The notes: generated by a model from the letters alone, not told the origin. A stretch of 64,000 nucleotides of DNA from Dimorphilus gyrociliatus (GCA_904063045.1 CAJFCJ010000003.1:372001-436000); one strand, 5' to 3'; positions 11,935-26,200 are shown, numbered from the stretch's first letter. Translations and numbers: made by a program.

Positions 11935-12358
11935 TTTTTAAGTGAAAAACTTTTGTGATCCAAGTTTTTTGCAGTGTTTCTTTCTCTCATATTTGATACT
12001 TTTTTTCTCTTCCTTTAAACATTAATATTCTAAAAACTTAGATAAAATTTAATATTCTTTCAAATTAGATAACAATTATATGAATATATTAACTTTAATA
12101 AGCGATCAGTGTTATCACATATTTCATATGTATCGTATACAATCATAGTCTTCTATGTGTCTGTGCATGTGCTTTTAGAATATATGTAACTTTTTTTTTA
12201 AAAAATACATGTAAAATATTGTGATTTCATAAAATCATTTTATAAAGATTTTTCCAGTGTTTTTCTTCTTTAGTTCATTTATTGTAAGTTCAAAATTATG
12301 GATACTTTTATCGAAAATCCTCTCTTTTTGATCAATAAATGAGAATATAAATATATAA

Positions 12359-12366
12359 ATATACAG

Positions 12367-12404
<38 letters not shown>

Positions 12405-12426
12405 CAGTATATACAGTATATATATA
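12359..12426. repeat. TA-rich microsatellite with embedded TATACAGTATA motifs
   Basis: TA run interrupted by three exact TATACAGTATA copies at 12360-12370, 12401-12411 and 12410-12420. Confidence 0.85.
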
Positions 12427-13403
12427 TGTAACACGGTATGAAAAAACTGCTAAGGAATAATAATGAATTGCTTTTTTTTCATAATTTATGTTTTATTATA
12501 AATTTAACTATAGTATTACTTTTTCATACTTCAATTCAGTTTCCCAAAGCGTTTGAGGCCTAAACCAGTTTTTTGAATTGTTATTCTAAAAATAACGTCT
12601 CTTTTTTACCTAGATTTTGTGGCCTATAGTTAATTTGAAATTTGAAGGCAACTGTAAAAGTTGAATGATACCTTTGTGAATAATAAAGTAAATTTGACAA
12701 TCAGCATTTGAACTCTATTTAAATATTTACCTTTTTACTTGAAAATCGATAGCAGACTATTATTTCTTATGACGTTCAACTCATTATAACTTTGATGAGT
12801 AAATGTATGTGGAAATAGTTTTAATATAAATCAACAAGAAATTAAGCGAAATCTAATATTAATTCTTTTTCGGCCTTTCTAGAGGATACTAATACGAATG
12901 TATAACTTACTTTTAGTAGCCACTCCTTTTATGGCCCATTATCTCTTTCAAAAAAAGAGAGGGCCGTGTTCTCTCCCCCCGTCCCATTTTTTTAAAAATA
13001 ACCTCTTTCGAATAATGTTTGACTATGAATAATGTAATATTTTAACACGACTGTTTGAATATATATAGAAGTTTTTCCCAGTATATTATCCTAATCCAAC
13101 ATCATTTTTTACAGAGGAATATAATGGTACTGCACTTAAACAATATTATATTTATGATAGGCTTGAAGCATATATATATATGTATGTATATCATACAGAG
13201 AAAAATGATTGAATAGCTATTTAAACAGCAAAAATAAGAAACAGCGTTAAGGAAAAGATTTCAACTAAAAACAAAAAATAAGTCAATATTTTATTAAATA
13301 ATAAAAGCATACACTATAAGAGAGAAAGAGATAAAATATGAAAATAACAAACTTATGCTATTTTTAGTTAATAGGGATTTATCACTTCTATTTTCCACCT
13401 GAA

Positions 13404-13407
13404 TATA

Positions 13408-13442
<35 letters not shown>
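13404..13442. repeat. (TA)n microsatellite starting with TATACTGTATA
   Basis: TATACTGTATA at 13404-13414 runs directly into a TA dinucleotide tract. Confidence 0.85.
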
Positions 13443-13444
<2 letters not shown>

Positions 13445-14029
13445 TATATTCATAACTACGAGTCTGCAAGTCTACGCAAGTCGTGTATTTAAAAAAATGT
13501 ATTTCTCAATCTATACATTTTTCCTTCGAATAAACAAGTAAACAGATCGGATCAGATAATTTACGCACATATAAATGTATGCTGTATACAGACTCTTCAA
13601 CCTCTCTACTTTAAGGTAGAAATCGTGCAAGAATTCTAGTCATCGAATGAATAATCAAATAAGGGGAATTGAGAATAAGAATAAAAAAGAGACGAGTTCG
13701 CTATTCTGAACAAAGTTAAGGCTATTGACCGAAAAAACTTTTCGAGTATATCAGCAAAAATAACTCAAAAGGGTTGGGAAGAGTAGGCGACAAGAATAAA
13801 GATATGATTTTTCTTATGATTCATACTTTCCAATTTAATATTTTCAATTCAGGTTTGCAGAATGAATTTTTATGAATTATACCTTTGGTAAAAATGCAAT
13901 ACCCTTCTAACTAACTAGGAATATTGCGAAAAAAAAAATAACTTGGTTATTATCATAGTATTCGACTTACCAAACAATAAATCGTTGCAAGTTTCAATAA
14001 GTTTTTTAAGGTAAGCTATTGATCGAATT

Positions 14030-14054
14030 TTCTCTCTCTCTCTCTCTCTCTCTC
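14030..14054. repeat. (TC)n microsatellite
   Basis: Pure TC run followed by a C-rich stretch. Confidence 0.9.
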
Positions 14055-15785
14055 GCCCCCCTCCCTACCCACCCCCATACTGCTTTCTAATAGGTAATAT
14101 ATATTAATCTACAATATCTTTAAAAAGGTTCAAATCCTCAACCTTGAGAGATTAATATTAGACACAAAAAAATACGAGCTTATATCCGCCGATACTAAGC
14201 TACGTTTTATATTGTCTAATATCACTCTACAACGCAAACACGAAATGGAGGGAGGACATTGGCATGTCATGGATAAAATATATGTTACTATTCATAGGGA
14301 AATAGAATGAGAGGTTGTTTAAGGGCAAGCAATAATGTTATAAAAGTACAAAGACATAATTTCGACCTAAAGAATATGATAATAAATTAAAAAATCATTT
14401 AAAAACCGCAGTGTTCAAGAGCTTATAAATGTTAAAACATGCGAATATTATATTAGATAATCATAAGAATATTTAACGATTTTTTTCTTTTTACCTGTGC
14501 TGAATACATTGACCTTGCAAAGCAGTTGGTTTATTGATAGACAAGGGTTTGGATACATGTACGGTATAATTAGAAAGGATATGTATATATTAGAAATATA
14601 ATGATAACAAAAAGTAACGACTAGTTTTCCTTTATCAATTGATAAGAAGATAAATTGAATAAAGTAATGTCGAGTTTTTTTTAGAAAATGGATGACTTAA
14701 TTATCATTTTTGGCGTTTAAATGTAATTTTATATTTGATTATAAAAGATATCGTATTTTATAATTCATTTTTAAAATAAAGATATTTTTACACTGTTAAT
14801 GGAAAAAAAATGCCACTTAATGATAGAAGGGGAGAATAGTTGAAAAACATAATCATAAAGAGCATACAAGGGGAGAGAATACTGCAACGATCGTTACGGA
14901 TAGAAGCCAGTACAGTAAACAGAGAAAATTGATTCCTTATAATCGATTACATTCCATATACTACAACCAGACACTTAATCAATTCTTTCTTAATTTACAA
15001 CTTTTCAGCAGTTTTGCCAATAAAAATTTTAAATTAATTTGCTTTAAATCGATTTTCTCAATTAGAGAAAACTAGTCTTCCTTTTGTGTTCGATTTTGCT
15101 ATCATTTTCAAGTAGAAGACTCTTATTTCTCTCATTTTTTCTCTTGTATGTAACATGTTCAAACGTATAGAATATACATACAATTAAACACGCCCAGTTT
15201 GATGTCAAATAAATACCCCTGTGCAGATGTAATATAGATATATGCGTACATATTAGTATATACAGCATACACATATATATAGATGTAAAAGTATTTATGT
15301 ATGTATTATACTTCGTATTACTTTACACGTTCATGTTTAAGAACTGATAGATATTTGTAAATCTCCCCCTGTCTCTCTATTCTTATCTCTCTTTATATAT
15401 ATTATTATCTTTACTTTACTCTTTCATATATATATAATTATATTTGTCTTACTTTAATAGTTAACATATTATTTTCCTATTTGAAAAGTAAAACGGAAGA
15501 GAAGAAAGAGAATGAAGGAGACAAAAAAATGAAGATCATAAAGAAGAAAAAGAAGATATGATTATATGGTTGTTTTCTTTTTTATGTCTAATACTTCAAC
15601 AGTAAAATTGCATAAATTTTTTATCATTTTTCCTTCTTTTGTTTTGTTTTTTTTTATTCGGATAGAAAAAAGACTATTCTTTTCTCTAACAAGTAATTAC
15701 TTTCTTTCTCCTTTTTATGATTAAATTTTCTTGTTGCTACTATAAAGAAAAGTTGAAATGAATATAAAAAAAATTTTTCCTTTTT

Positions 15786-15786
<1 letters not shown>

Positions 15787-15821
<35 letters not shown>

Positions 15822-15838
15822 TCTCTCTCTCTCTCTCT
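15787..15838. repeat. (TC)n microsatellite with TATC interruptions
   Basis: CT dinucleotide run of about 50 bp broken by two CTAT units. Confidence 0.9.
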
Positions 15839-16448
15839 GTCTCTACCTAACTACCTACCTTTAATTTATCGCATTTATATTACAATTTTATTTTTAATAT
15901 ATGAAAAAAACTTCAATTGCATATAAAATTTTTACATTCCTTTTCTGAAGCTACGTTTTCATTGACTTTACTAAATTCACACGAGGAATTTAACGTACTT
16001 GAAATTTTTTTCCAATCTATTTTTAAAATTAAAAAAATATAAAAAAAAGCCATTGAATGCTTTCAATATTATGCTTCTTTACAAAGAGTATGAGAGGTGA
16101 AATCAATATTATCCATCGACCTTTTCTAAAGACAGAATAAAGGTAAATCAGATTAATTGAACGTTGATAATGATAGAAGAAAAAACTAATTAGTAAAGAA
16201 TTAATGTGGGTCCATAGTCTGGGTAGATTTATGAATATTACAAATCTATATAAACTAGTACAGCGTCTAGTTTGTATAACATTCTCTAGTTAAAAGGGAC
16301 GTAAAACCAACAATAGAGCAGACGTATTTACGCAAACAAAAGGTAAATCGTTCAGAATTTATGAATAATTAATAATAATACAAGTTTTATGTTATAAAAA
16401 AATGCATCCCTAAAAAGAGATTATAACCTGCCTGGATGAAATAAAGAA

Positions 16449-16466
16449 AGAGAGAGAGAGAGAGAG
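16449..16466. repeat. (GA)n microsatellite
   Basis: Short pure GA run. Confidence 0.85.
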
Positions 16467-17842
16467 TTCTTGTCCTTTTATTTTTCATCAGGTAAAGTAA
16501 AATTTAAAAAAAAAAAGAAGACAAACAGAATGGAAAAGAATTTCTGTGAAAAGTTAATTGAAAAGTCGATTCTTCTCTTTTTGCATGAAGCAAAAGAGTG
16601 AACAAAGGATATAAAGAAGTATTACTATCGTACATTATATTATAAGCAACATATAGATATACAATACAAACTTGTTATATATTAATATGATGTGTAAATG
16701 TAAAATCTAAAGAGGGATTGTACGCCTAACGACCAGTTTACTACAAGAGTCTACTGTTGTTTTGAACAGCTAAATTTTAATAATGTCTAAAGTTGTGCGT
16801 CATCTGTTCTTAAATAACCTAATTCATATTGATAATAAGTTGAGACAAGACGATTAAATGTGTATATGCTATACTAATTTTGTTCATTATTAAAAAGCCT
16901 TTACATTATAGGCTAATTCTTTGAAAATATCTCTTACATCTATAAACCATTACAAACAAATACATCGATAATTTACCCTTCTTTAGCATTACGTCTTATT
17001 CGTAGCTAAGATACTTGTTTTCATAAGAGCTATTTGTTATACAATAGCACCATCTAGAGGAAAATTTTCTTGTCTCTTTTTCCATTTTATGCTACGTCTA
17101 TTTTCTACGGTTATATATACCGATTAAGAGATGATTTAAAGTGAAATTTAGGTAATTAATTTGCTATTATTGCACAAGATAGTTTCCAATTTAGGCCAGG
17201 TAAAAAGAGAAACAAGAAACAAGAGAGGAAATATCACTAATATAAACGGTTCAACGTTTTAAGACTGTAATAAACCCACAATACTGTATATATTAATATC
17301 TATATATATATATATATATGTAATGTATTGTTTACAATTCAAAAAAAAACATGTCCGTATTGGATATGATATTTTTTAATGTTTCTGGAAGCCAATATCT
17401 GATAGATTATATTTTTGCAATAAAACTTAATATCATGGACTTAGAAATAACAATCATGCTAATATAATAATAATGAAGAAATATAGAGACTCTAGAACCT
17501 TATGATATGTAATATGAGAGAAAAACAAGCACTAAATCAAACTTCATACGAAAATGATACATACACATATAATAAACGATATTAAATTTTCGTCCAAAAT
17601 CTATTTCGGTATAGATTTTAACTATAGACGAAAGTTAACTCGGCTAAAAAATGTGTTAAATATACTTTATGTCCAAAATTAATATCAACCACAATACAAT
17701 AAATTTTACGTTTATATGTACAATAACTTATACAATGGAGGATTAAACGTTCTTCTTTATATACATGTATACACAGTGCATATTTATATATGTAAACATT
17801 ACTTTCAAATGATAAAATAGGCTAAATAAATGAGAGGATTGA

Positions 17843-18832
17843 CTAAATATTTAGTTCTGATACATCCCTAAACTCTAGTCTTTCTTTCATTGTAAGAAAT
17901 CCTTTAAAAGCAGCCCTTAGCGTTCGATTCTTCGCAGCATAAATAATCGGATTAACAACACTATTAAGCGTTCCCAAAATCAACGCCATCACGCTACAGG
18001 TGTGTAAAGTGGGCGAATTGTAGAAGACATTCTGATAAAAAGTTAAACCAATGTAGGGAACCCAACAAATAAGGAAAAAGCCAAGAACTGTAGCAAATAA
18101 TTTTGCAGATTTTGTATCATTTTGCAGACTTTTTTTTTTATTAATAGCTACCGATAAAGATGAAATCTTTTTGAGCTGAGCTCTGGCAATTAAGAAGATT
18201 TTAGTATAAATCAAAATAATAAAGAAACATATAAAAAAGAATTCAATCGCAAAGATTGAAATATAGACATCGTTTATAACGTGTTCAAAAACGCATATTG
18301 GTAATTTATACCAATTGTTTAAAAAGAATGGTAATACTGATAGCGAAATACTATTTACATATGCAAATATCATCATAATTGTTATTGTTCTTTTATTCAT
18401 GTACATTTCGTAATGGAGAGGATAAATTATGGCTATATATCTATCTACCGAAATCATTAATATTGTTACCATTGAATCGGAGCAGGCAAACAGCATAAAA
18501 ACATATCTAAGGAAACACGTAAACTTTTCAAAAATTAACTCTTTCCTAACATTATAGACAATTAGGCAAGGTAAAGCTAAACCGACAAGAAAGTCTGCCA
18601 GAGCTAATTTTGCGGTAAAGAAATTAGTTTTAGTTTGTAATCTCTTATAGCGAAGTATAGAACCTATCACCAATATCGAACCAAATAGAATTGATAAAGA
18701 TACGATTAGTTGAAAAGCAATTGTTATCTTATCCAAAACGGATAATTCCAAGTTATCGCAATTAACCAAATCCAACAACCATTGAAGATTCTCTTCTATT
18801 GTCCAGTTACTTTTGCATGTGTTGAGGCTCAT
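17843..18832 (-). CDS. Rhodopsin-family (class A) G protein-coupled receptor, non-aminergic orphan
   Basis: Single exon, 329 codons, ATG at 18832. Seven membrane segments are visible. Class A landmarks: LALADFLVG in helix 2 (D2.50), conserved Cys at the top of helix 3, DRY in SVDRYIAI, an extracellular loop 2 cysteine (LPICVFEH), CWVPY in helix 6 and NPIIYA in helix 7, with a short C-terminal tail. Position 3.32 is Met rather than Asp, which argues against an amine receptor. The usual helix 1 GN motif is GS (LFGSILVIGSI), so N1.50 is replaced by Ser. The general look is near the adenosine/melanocortin-like branch, but the ligand cannot be named. It would signal through heterotrimeric G proteins at the cell surface. 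Intronless, isolated between two long gene-poor stretches. Confidence 0.85.
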   Translation of the reverse strand: MSLNTCKSNWTIEENLQWLLDLVNCDNLELSVLDKITIAFQLIVSLSILFGSILVIGSILRYKRLQTKTNFFTAKLALADFLVGLALPCLIVYNVRKELIFEKFTCFLRYVFMLFACSDSMVTILMISVDRYIAIIYPLHYEMYMNKRTITIMMIFAYVNSISLSVLPFFLNNWYKLPICVFEHVINDVYISIFAIEFFFICFFIILIYTKIFLIARAQLKKISSLSVAINKKKSLQNDTKSAKLFATVLGFFLICWVPYIGLTFYQNVFYNSPTLHTCSVMALILGTLNSVVNPIIYAAKNRTLRAAFKGFLTMKERLEFRDVSELNI

Positions 18833-19525
18833 AGCTCCGACTAGAATGACTCACAAGTAACAACTTTCGATTGTTTTAAATAAAAGGATGCTTTAATGGA
18901 ATATAATTCATCATTTGATAATTCGTAGAACAAGTGTATTAACAGAATCAATGAAGAGATACAATATTCCAAAAAAGGAAATAGATACTCTATTCATTAA
19001 ATTCTCACAGTATACATATTTCAATCGGATGATTATGTTTATGTTTAAGGTACTATGTAAAATTTCCTTTCAAATGATTAGACTAACTACAATAAACGCC
19101 TTACCATATTCCATTATTTACAAGATAATTTAATATTTATTCTATTATCTTTATCATCCCACCCACACCTTTCCATCTCCTCAACCTAACACTTTCGCCT
19201 TTTAAGTCGAATTCACTCTACTTTTCTCCTAGTCCATTTTATAAAATGGCAAAGCTATAAAAAGAATAAACATGTATATGTACGTATGTATATATTTATA
19301 CGCATCACAATCAAACGCTGTCTATTGTTATAATAAAATATGAATAATGGCGAAGAGAATTTTTTTCCCAGTCTAATAGTTGCCAATTATCTGTAGGTAT
19401 TCCACTAGCTGCAAAAAACAATTACGTTTATTCACGTTGATTTAGATCGATAACTGTTTCCAATTGAAATAATAGACAAAAGAAAATGTAACATTATGAT
19501 TAGAATGGCTACTTTGATAAAGACG

Positions 19526-19545
19526 CCTGTATACATGTATACAGG
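19526..19545. repeat. 20-bp perfect palindrome
   Basis: CCTGTATACATGTATACAGG equals its own reverse complement. It could form a cruciform or bind a dimeric factor; no function is shown. Confidence 0.85.
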
Positions 19546-20824
19546 TAAAAGTATAATAAATAGTACAATATTATATGTAATATTTGCAAAAATATGCATA
19601 TTATTTCCATTTATAACACTAATAAATACTGTGTTATTATTTCTATCTTTGTTTTTAAACATTTCCTTCACGTATTCTTATTAAACTGTTATTTTTATTA
19701 TTATCATTTATTTAGGCTTTACACTAGTTGTAATTAAAAAAACAATAGCTAATTCAATAATTTAAAGCATATAGAAAGTTATATTCAACGTTTTAACACG
19801 TTTCTAAAGACGAAAACCAATGAATATATAATTATTTTAATAATAATCCATTATTTGTTTGTGTATTTTCTAATAGAAATAGTGTCATTGTCTTTCTATC
19901 ATAAACTAAACTAGAAAAAGGATAAAATATAATAGTTCTTGATATTGCTTTACTTCATGAAGAAAAATTAACTGTATTGTATATCACGTGACATTGTACA
20001 GTGTTCTGTTAAAAGAAGAGAAAGAAACTATTTAAACAATATTATGAAATATTTACGACGAATAGATTATCTTGTGTAAATCTATAAACATCAGTTGAGA
20101 AATCTCTCTCTCTCTCTCTCCCATATACAGTATATGTATGTACAAAAAAGGTTTGCGGGTTGGCGTTAAATTGCAGATTTTCTGTCTGTTTATCTATTCT
20201 TTTTCCTCTTCTTCCACGGTAGAAAAATAGGAAAATTAAACGATTTTCTCCTAAAAACCACCTAGTTTGAACAGCTGCTAGTAAAATATATAAAAGAACA
20301 CATAATGTATAAAGTAAAGATAAAGGATAATCCGGAAGCATATGCAATAATCGATATTAACACTGATGTTAATAATTTTAATTAGTTATTACATTCTTTT
20401 TGTGTAGAATTCACTATTAAAAAGACTAATCAACGAAGCAAGATAGAAACCAGAATGCAACCTAAATAAATGAACACTTAAAAAATAGTATATGCTTTTG
20501 CCTTTACTTTTTTGAAAGGTTTTCTTTTCATTTAATCCGTTTTGTTCTATTTACTTATTAATTAATTATTTATTAATAAAGCACTTTATGCTGGTTATGA
20601 CCATATTAGGTATATATACTATATACTGTATATACAATTAAATAATATTAGAAATATATTAAACACTCAAACATACAACTAAATAAAATATTTAAACTAT
20701 GAACAGCAAATTGTATACTGTACATGTTGTTTACAAGTAGTCATAATGATATTAATAAGTTCTATTGAGTAAGTTTATGGTAAATATTAAAGTGTTTTTT
20801 GGATCAATTGCCTCATTAGGAAAA

Positions 20825-20870
20825 GGAGAGAGAGTGAGAGTGAGAGCGAGAGAGGGAGGGAGCGAGAGCG
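20825..20870. repeat. GA-rich simple repeat
   Basis: GAGA units with TGAG, GCGA and GGGA variants. Confidence 0.8.
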
Positions 20871-23215
20871 AAAAAAGAATAAAATCATTAGATTAATTAA
20901 TTAATATTATGCGTCAGAAAAGTAAAAAGAGACATTAGTCAGCTAATTTCTCATTACTTTTCCCATTTTATAAGTTTCTAGTATCCATTTCGTTATTAAT
21001 AATTCGGAAACGAAAACGGGTTTGTATGGATATTTTACGGTATATTGATTATATTTGATAATCAGTAATTTTCCTTTCTTTTTCCACAGTCGTAAGTGTC
21101 GAAACTTTGATAAATTTTAAACTTTAATTGACTAGTTTTTTTTGTTTAACATGTAAGTTTAAATTAGAGATAATCCACAAAAATTACCTATAAAAAGCAT
21201 ACAAAATACATAATTCTATTATTAGAATCTCTTTTTCTATTTATTCTATAAATTAGCGATCTGTAAATGGCAATTACGCATTTAAAAGCCACCAGAGTGA
21301 AGTAAAAACTTTTGTTCTCTCTCAAAGTCTTTAAAGTATAAATACAGAACAAATTAAACCACGTAATAAAAAGGTGATTCTAGACAAATCTATATAATTT
21401 CATGAAGTATAAATAATCAAACATGTTTATATAAAAATATAGTCAAGGTAAAAAATAATTTAAAAATATCATTCAAGGAAACAATCTTCAAACAGCCAGT
21501 GCCAAGGCAATTACTCATTATCCATCTCTTCGCTCTTACGTAATATTATGATTAATCTTTTCTTAGTACTTGTCTGAAATATGTTTACACATAAAAAAAA
21601 ACAAGAGAAAAGAAATACAATAATAAATATTTATAATTAATCGATATGTTAATGAGGTTACATTAATTATTCAAAAGAAGCATTTAAATATTTGATTTCT
21701 TACGCAGTAAGCTTGACCTTATTCTACAAAATGATCCTTCTTCTCTATCTATTCTACCTGTTCATGTTTGAAACAGCTCCGAGCTGTCTGTTTATCATAT
21801 TAATAAAAAGACTAGATATATTATATACTGTATATACAGTATGTAATATACAGTATATGCAACTACTATATATTAGGATGATGGCGTATTTAATGAAATT
21901 TTTATGCTAATATTGTATACAGGAATATAAATTAAACCAAGCTGAAATAATCAAATCGATTCCTCTTTTACATAGATTCAAGTATAAATAGCATTAAAAA
22001 CATATTGCAGTATCAAGCTAATTAAACTGATACTCTGCCTCCTTGCGTTCTTCCTTTTCGTTTCTATGTAAAATATGATTATGAATAACGATTAGTTGTT
22101 AGAATTGAGAAAACATCATATGCGTATTAATGGTATATTAAATAGAAAATAGAAAAAACTTACCAGTAGATGTCATCATCTATACGTTAAATTGCATTTA
22201 ATTATTGCTGAACGTATAATAAGAGTTATGAAATTAAGGAGGTTATAGGATAAGAAATTATACTTTAATAATAGTAACGTTTAAACTCTTAATCCTTATC
22301 TTTATTCATGTTTTGTATACAGAAAAAATGTACTGTGACTACACGAGCCAAACATATATCGTTTATAAAAATGAAGTATTAGTAATTTGTTTTTTTTTAA
22401 AAAAACAAAAGAACTAAATATACCCACACTTTGTAAATTAAGAATATTGTTAAAACGTTTATATTTCCTAAAGGTTAGCTTTTTAATTGAAATCTTTATG
22501 ATGATAAAAGTTGTCATGATAGTTTTTTTTTCTTTCCGTTTTTTTTAACAGTGACTCTTTAGTTTGCTCAAGTTATTTATCTAAGCCGATTAGCTCATAA
22601 CGCCTGTTCAATATGAAGGATTAAGAGTCCGTATTGAATAGTACAAATTACAAAATGCCTAGTGCTTCTAATATAAGTATATGCACTTTTTATTCATTTA
22701 ATAAATATTGAAAAAAAAAATAACAATTATCTTTTCCATAGAAAAACAAAGAAAAGAGTTGTTTTGCTTCGCTAAGCGCATGTTAATTTATGCTACAACT
22801 CTTAGAAACTTCTTTTTCTTATTCTTCTTCTTCTTTTGTCTTTATAAAATGCATTTAGATGGAAAGAGGGCGTAGATTAATAACTTTTTTATAATTTAGA
22901 AAGTAACAAAACCAATAACGGATGGAGAAAATGTGGATAAGAAAATTTCCTCTGTCGAAATGGAAGTTGATTAAAGAATAGAAATAAAAGAGTAAGAAAG
23001 AACTCTTATACGTATAAATTACAATTACAATGACGTGAAATACCTTTCTTTGTTCGTAGAAATGATCAATAAAATCAACAAAGCAAGCTAACCGTTTATT
23101 GCCGCAGTAGTGGAGTAAACTTAACAACAACACCAATTGGATATTTCTCAACATATATCTTTCTCAAATGAATTAACCATTCTGAAAATAAGTTTTAATT
23201 AATGTTTTATAAATT

Positions 23216-26200
23216 ATGGTGCACTTGAAGATAATTTTGGTTCTCTTTATTAATTTAAATCAACTTTACTTGATAAATTCCCAGTGGTCAGGATCAAACT
23301 ATTGGAATAGTAGATATTCAGAAGACGGTTTAACAGCCTACGATGGAAGTTAGATTTTTATTTATTACTATTACCCTTCTTTTAAACCGTTTTCAAATTT
23401 CCTATCATTCATCCACCTTTTAGACGACGATGATAATCATGGTCTTTGGTCGGATAATTCCAATAAATATAATAATTATGGATTAACTTCGACAACTTAT
23501 AATGCGTATAGTTGCGGAGGTTGCGTATGCGATCCACCTGAAGCAAAAATCACTTGTTCAGGTCCAACTGTGTGAGTATTCGTGTTCAAGATTTTTAAAG
23601 AGTAAACCTAGAATACGATGAGTTAAGATGACATAAATTCAATCTTAAAGATTTAAACGAAAAACTCCATCTAATACACCTTTTTTCGTTGGTTAATCAA
23701 AAATTATAAGGATATTTATTAAGTTATTCAGATGATTGAACACTTTCTTCTTTCTCTCTCTTCGTTCTATAATCCTTTACAAATATTTTTCTCTCAACGA
23801 CTAAGAAATATTATCATAGGATTTACAAACCCTCCTAGTTTCTATTCAATTATTTTGATATATAACATATATATTTATATAAATACAGTGTGTATATATA
23901 AATATTAAAGTATTTCTGTTTAAACATTGAAATTGCCTAATCTAATTAAAAAATGTCATATTTACTACTTTCTTCTCAATTTTCATCTACATATTGTCAG
24001 CTCCCTGGTTCAAGTAACTACTTTGCTGAATATTACTGAAGAAACATTCCCGAATCCATCAAATATACGCACAATACGAATATTAAATTGCAATAATTTT
24101 GACACTATTGGCAATGCTACTTTTTGGAGGCTTACTAACTTGGAAACACTGTTAGTTTTATTCATTTTATATATATAATATATATATATTACTCTATATC
24201 CTTATATCATTCCAAAGCATTATTCAAAGAACAAAACTTGCAAGAATTCCAGATTTACAGTATAGTACTAGCCTTAAAATAGTGTAAGCATTTTCTACAA
24301 TTAAGAATAATTGTAGTAACTCTTTTTAAGATATTTCTCTACAATTCTATTCATTTGATATCCCCTTTTAAGAAATTTAGCATTTAATGAATTATCAATG
24401 GATACTGGTAACGCAATTTCTTTTGATTGGCCATCATCCGTTACTCATGTGTAAGAAATTAAAATTTCTATTATAAATTACTTTAATGTCGTTATTTCTA
24501 AAGTAAATATAAATACATCTTTCATTAATATAGAGCTTTAATGAAAAATAAGTTACATTGGTTGCCGCCAAACTTCTTTAACACACCTGCAAACAACATA
24601 CGAATTGTGTAATTATTTAAATATCAAAACAATAAACTAAACTCTGTTTTTTATTTATCTTTCTTGCATAAATTATATAGAGCTTTGGGCGATAATGAAT
24701 TCTTACAATTTCCTAAAGTATTTGGATCAAATATGAAACAATTATTATACGCGTAAATTATCCATTAACCAGTAGCTATTGTTATTATTCTCACCTATTC
24801 TGTCTCTATAGGGGTGTCAACGGAAATAAAATAAGATCTATATCTAAAGACAACCTTGCTACTTTAAAGGATATTCCAACATTTCAACATCTGTAAGGAA
24901 CTCTTATAAGATATATGAGATTTTAATTAAAATCTATTACATCGACTTTCTTCGATAGGAATATAAGCAATAATGAATTGGAATTTATTGAACAAGGAGC
25001 CGTAGCTCAGTTGAAAACTTTGAAAATACTGTAATATTCCTAATACGTTCTACTATCTAATTTATAATATATTCATGCTATTTTAATTCAACTACTACTA
25101 CTACTACTACTACTCCTTTACCTTTTCTCCCCTCTCCTCTTCCTCCTCTATAAAAGGGAACTACATCAAAACAAATTTGTAAACTTTCTCGAAGATATGA
25201 TTTCGGATTTGCCAGAACTTTTACATTTGTTAGTTTTGATCTATTGAATCAATTGATTCTAATTCAACTACTTACTATAACAATATTATTTTTCTCCAAT
25301 TTAGAGATTTTAATAATAATTTAATAGTTGAATTAACTTCGAAAGCCCTACAAAATCTACCAAAATTGATTACTCTTAGAGCTCATTCTCAGCAAGGTGT
25401 TGAAAATGGAATTACTGGATTACAAAGAATTTTTTATGACTCTTGGGTAAATATTGGAGCATCGATGAGAAATTTGTTAGTCTTTTACCTTACATTCTAA
25501 AAACGCAAAGAGAAAATGAATATGTTCTTTTTGTTTATTAGGTGGATTAGTGATAATGCTTTGGAGACTTTTCCTCATCAAGTTCTAGGGGAAGGCAGCT
25601 ATCCTGTAATGAATATGATGTGAGACACAATCTCTTCTTACCTTTAAAATACTATCCTTATGATTCTATAGTTACTTATTTATTCTATAGACGTGCAGAT
25701 ACGAATAGGATTACATCGGTTACCGCATTTGGCAACGAAGCATTTCCATTAAATGTACGACCCTATTATAATCTAAGACTGTTATCTCATAAGCCATTCA
25801 ACACAGTTTCAACGACAAGAGTTCTGTAAGGATTTCACATATCATTTTCAATTAATTTCTTATTTTTATGTATAAAAATCAAAAACAAAGATATTTAAGC
25901 AACAACTTAATTCCAAGTTTTGACGAAGAAACATTTTGCAATATGCCAAATTTAAGAGAATTATACCTTAACAATAATCAATTGAGAGAAACTACAATAC
26001 CAGAAACTTTGTGGTCTTGCAATGGAGATCTGGAAACATTGTTAGTGAGGCTTGTTTTTTATTCATCAACTCATTTAATTATTATTTTTTTTACGAATTA
26101 TTATAGAGAAATGAATAATAATTTAATTGAATTAGTTCCGGTAGCTGTTCAAAACGCAACCAATTTGCCGTCTATTAACACTTTGAGAATGGCAAGCAAT

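Larger units (their letters stand above)
11935..17842. other. Long intergenic region, 5.9 kb
   Basis: No gene is supported. ORFs here are short and of AT-rich random composition. The region holds TA tracts at 12359-12426 and 13404-13442, TC tracts at 14030-14054 and 15787-15838, a GA tract at 16449-16466, and several TATACAGTATA/TATACTGTATA motifs. Distal regulatory elements of the GPCR or the Cys-rich gene could lie here, but nothing specific is visible. Confidence 0.6.
18833..23215. other. Long intergenic region, 4.4 kb
   Basis: No gene is supported; the short ORFs are AT-rich and lack domains, signal sequences or splice partners. It contains a 20-bp perfect palindrome (19526-19545), TC and GA tracts (20105-20120, 20825-20870) and four exact TATACTGTATA/TATACAGTATA motifs (20124, 20622, 21824, 21847). 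The part nearest 23215 is the expected promoter of the mega-thrombospondin gene. Confidence 0.6.

Noticed and set aside
14120-14150. tRNA T-loop-like sequence GGTTCAAATCC
   Set aside because: The flanking bases do not pair into a T stem, and no acceptor, D or anticodon arms can be built around it.
18915-19133. 72-codon plus-strand ORF upstream of the GPCR
   Set aside because: AT-rich composition, no domain, signal peptide or splice partner; ORFs of this length are common by chance here.
19432-19684. Overlapping ORFs of 79 and 62 codons on opposite strands
   Set aside because: They arise from the 20-bp palindrome and flanking AT-rich DNA; their hydrophobic look reflects T-rich codons.
20042-20347. 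101-codon minus-strand ORF
   Set aside because: It runs through a TC/GA microsatellite and has no homology signal or splice context.
22855-23154. 99-codon minus-strand ORF upstream of the mega-thrombospondin
   Set aside because: Phe/Tyr/Leu-rich translation typical of AT-rich non-coding DNA; no family features.
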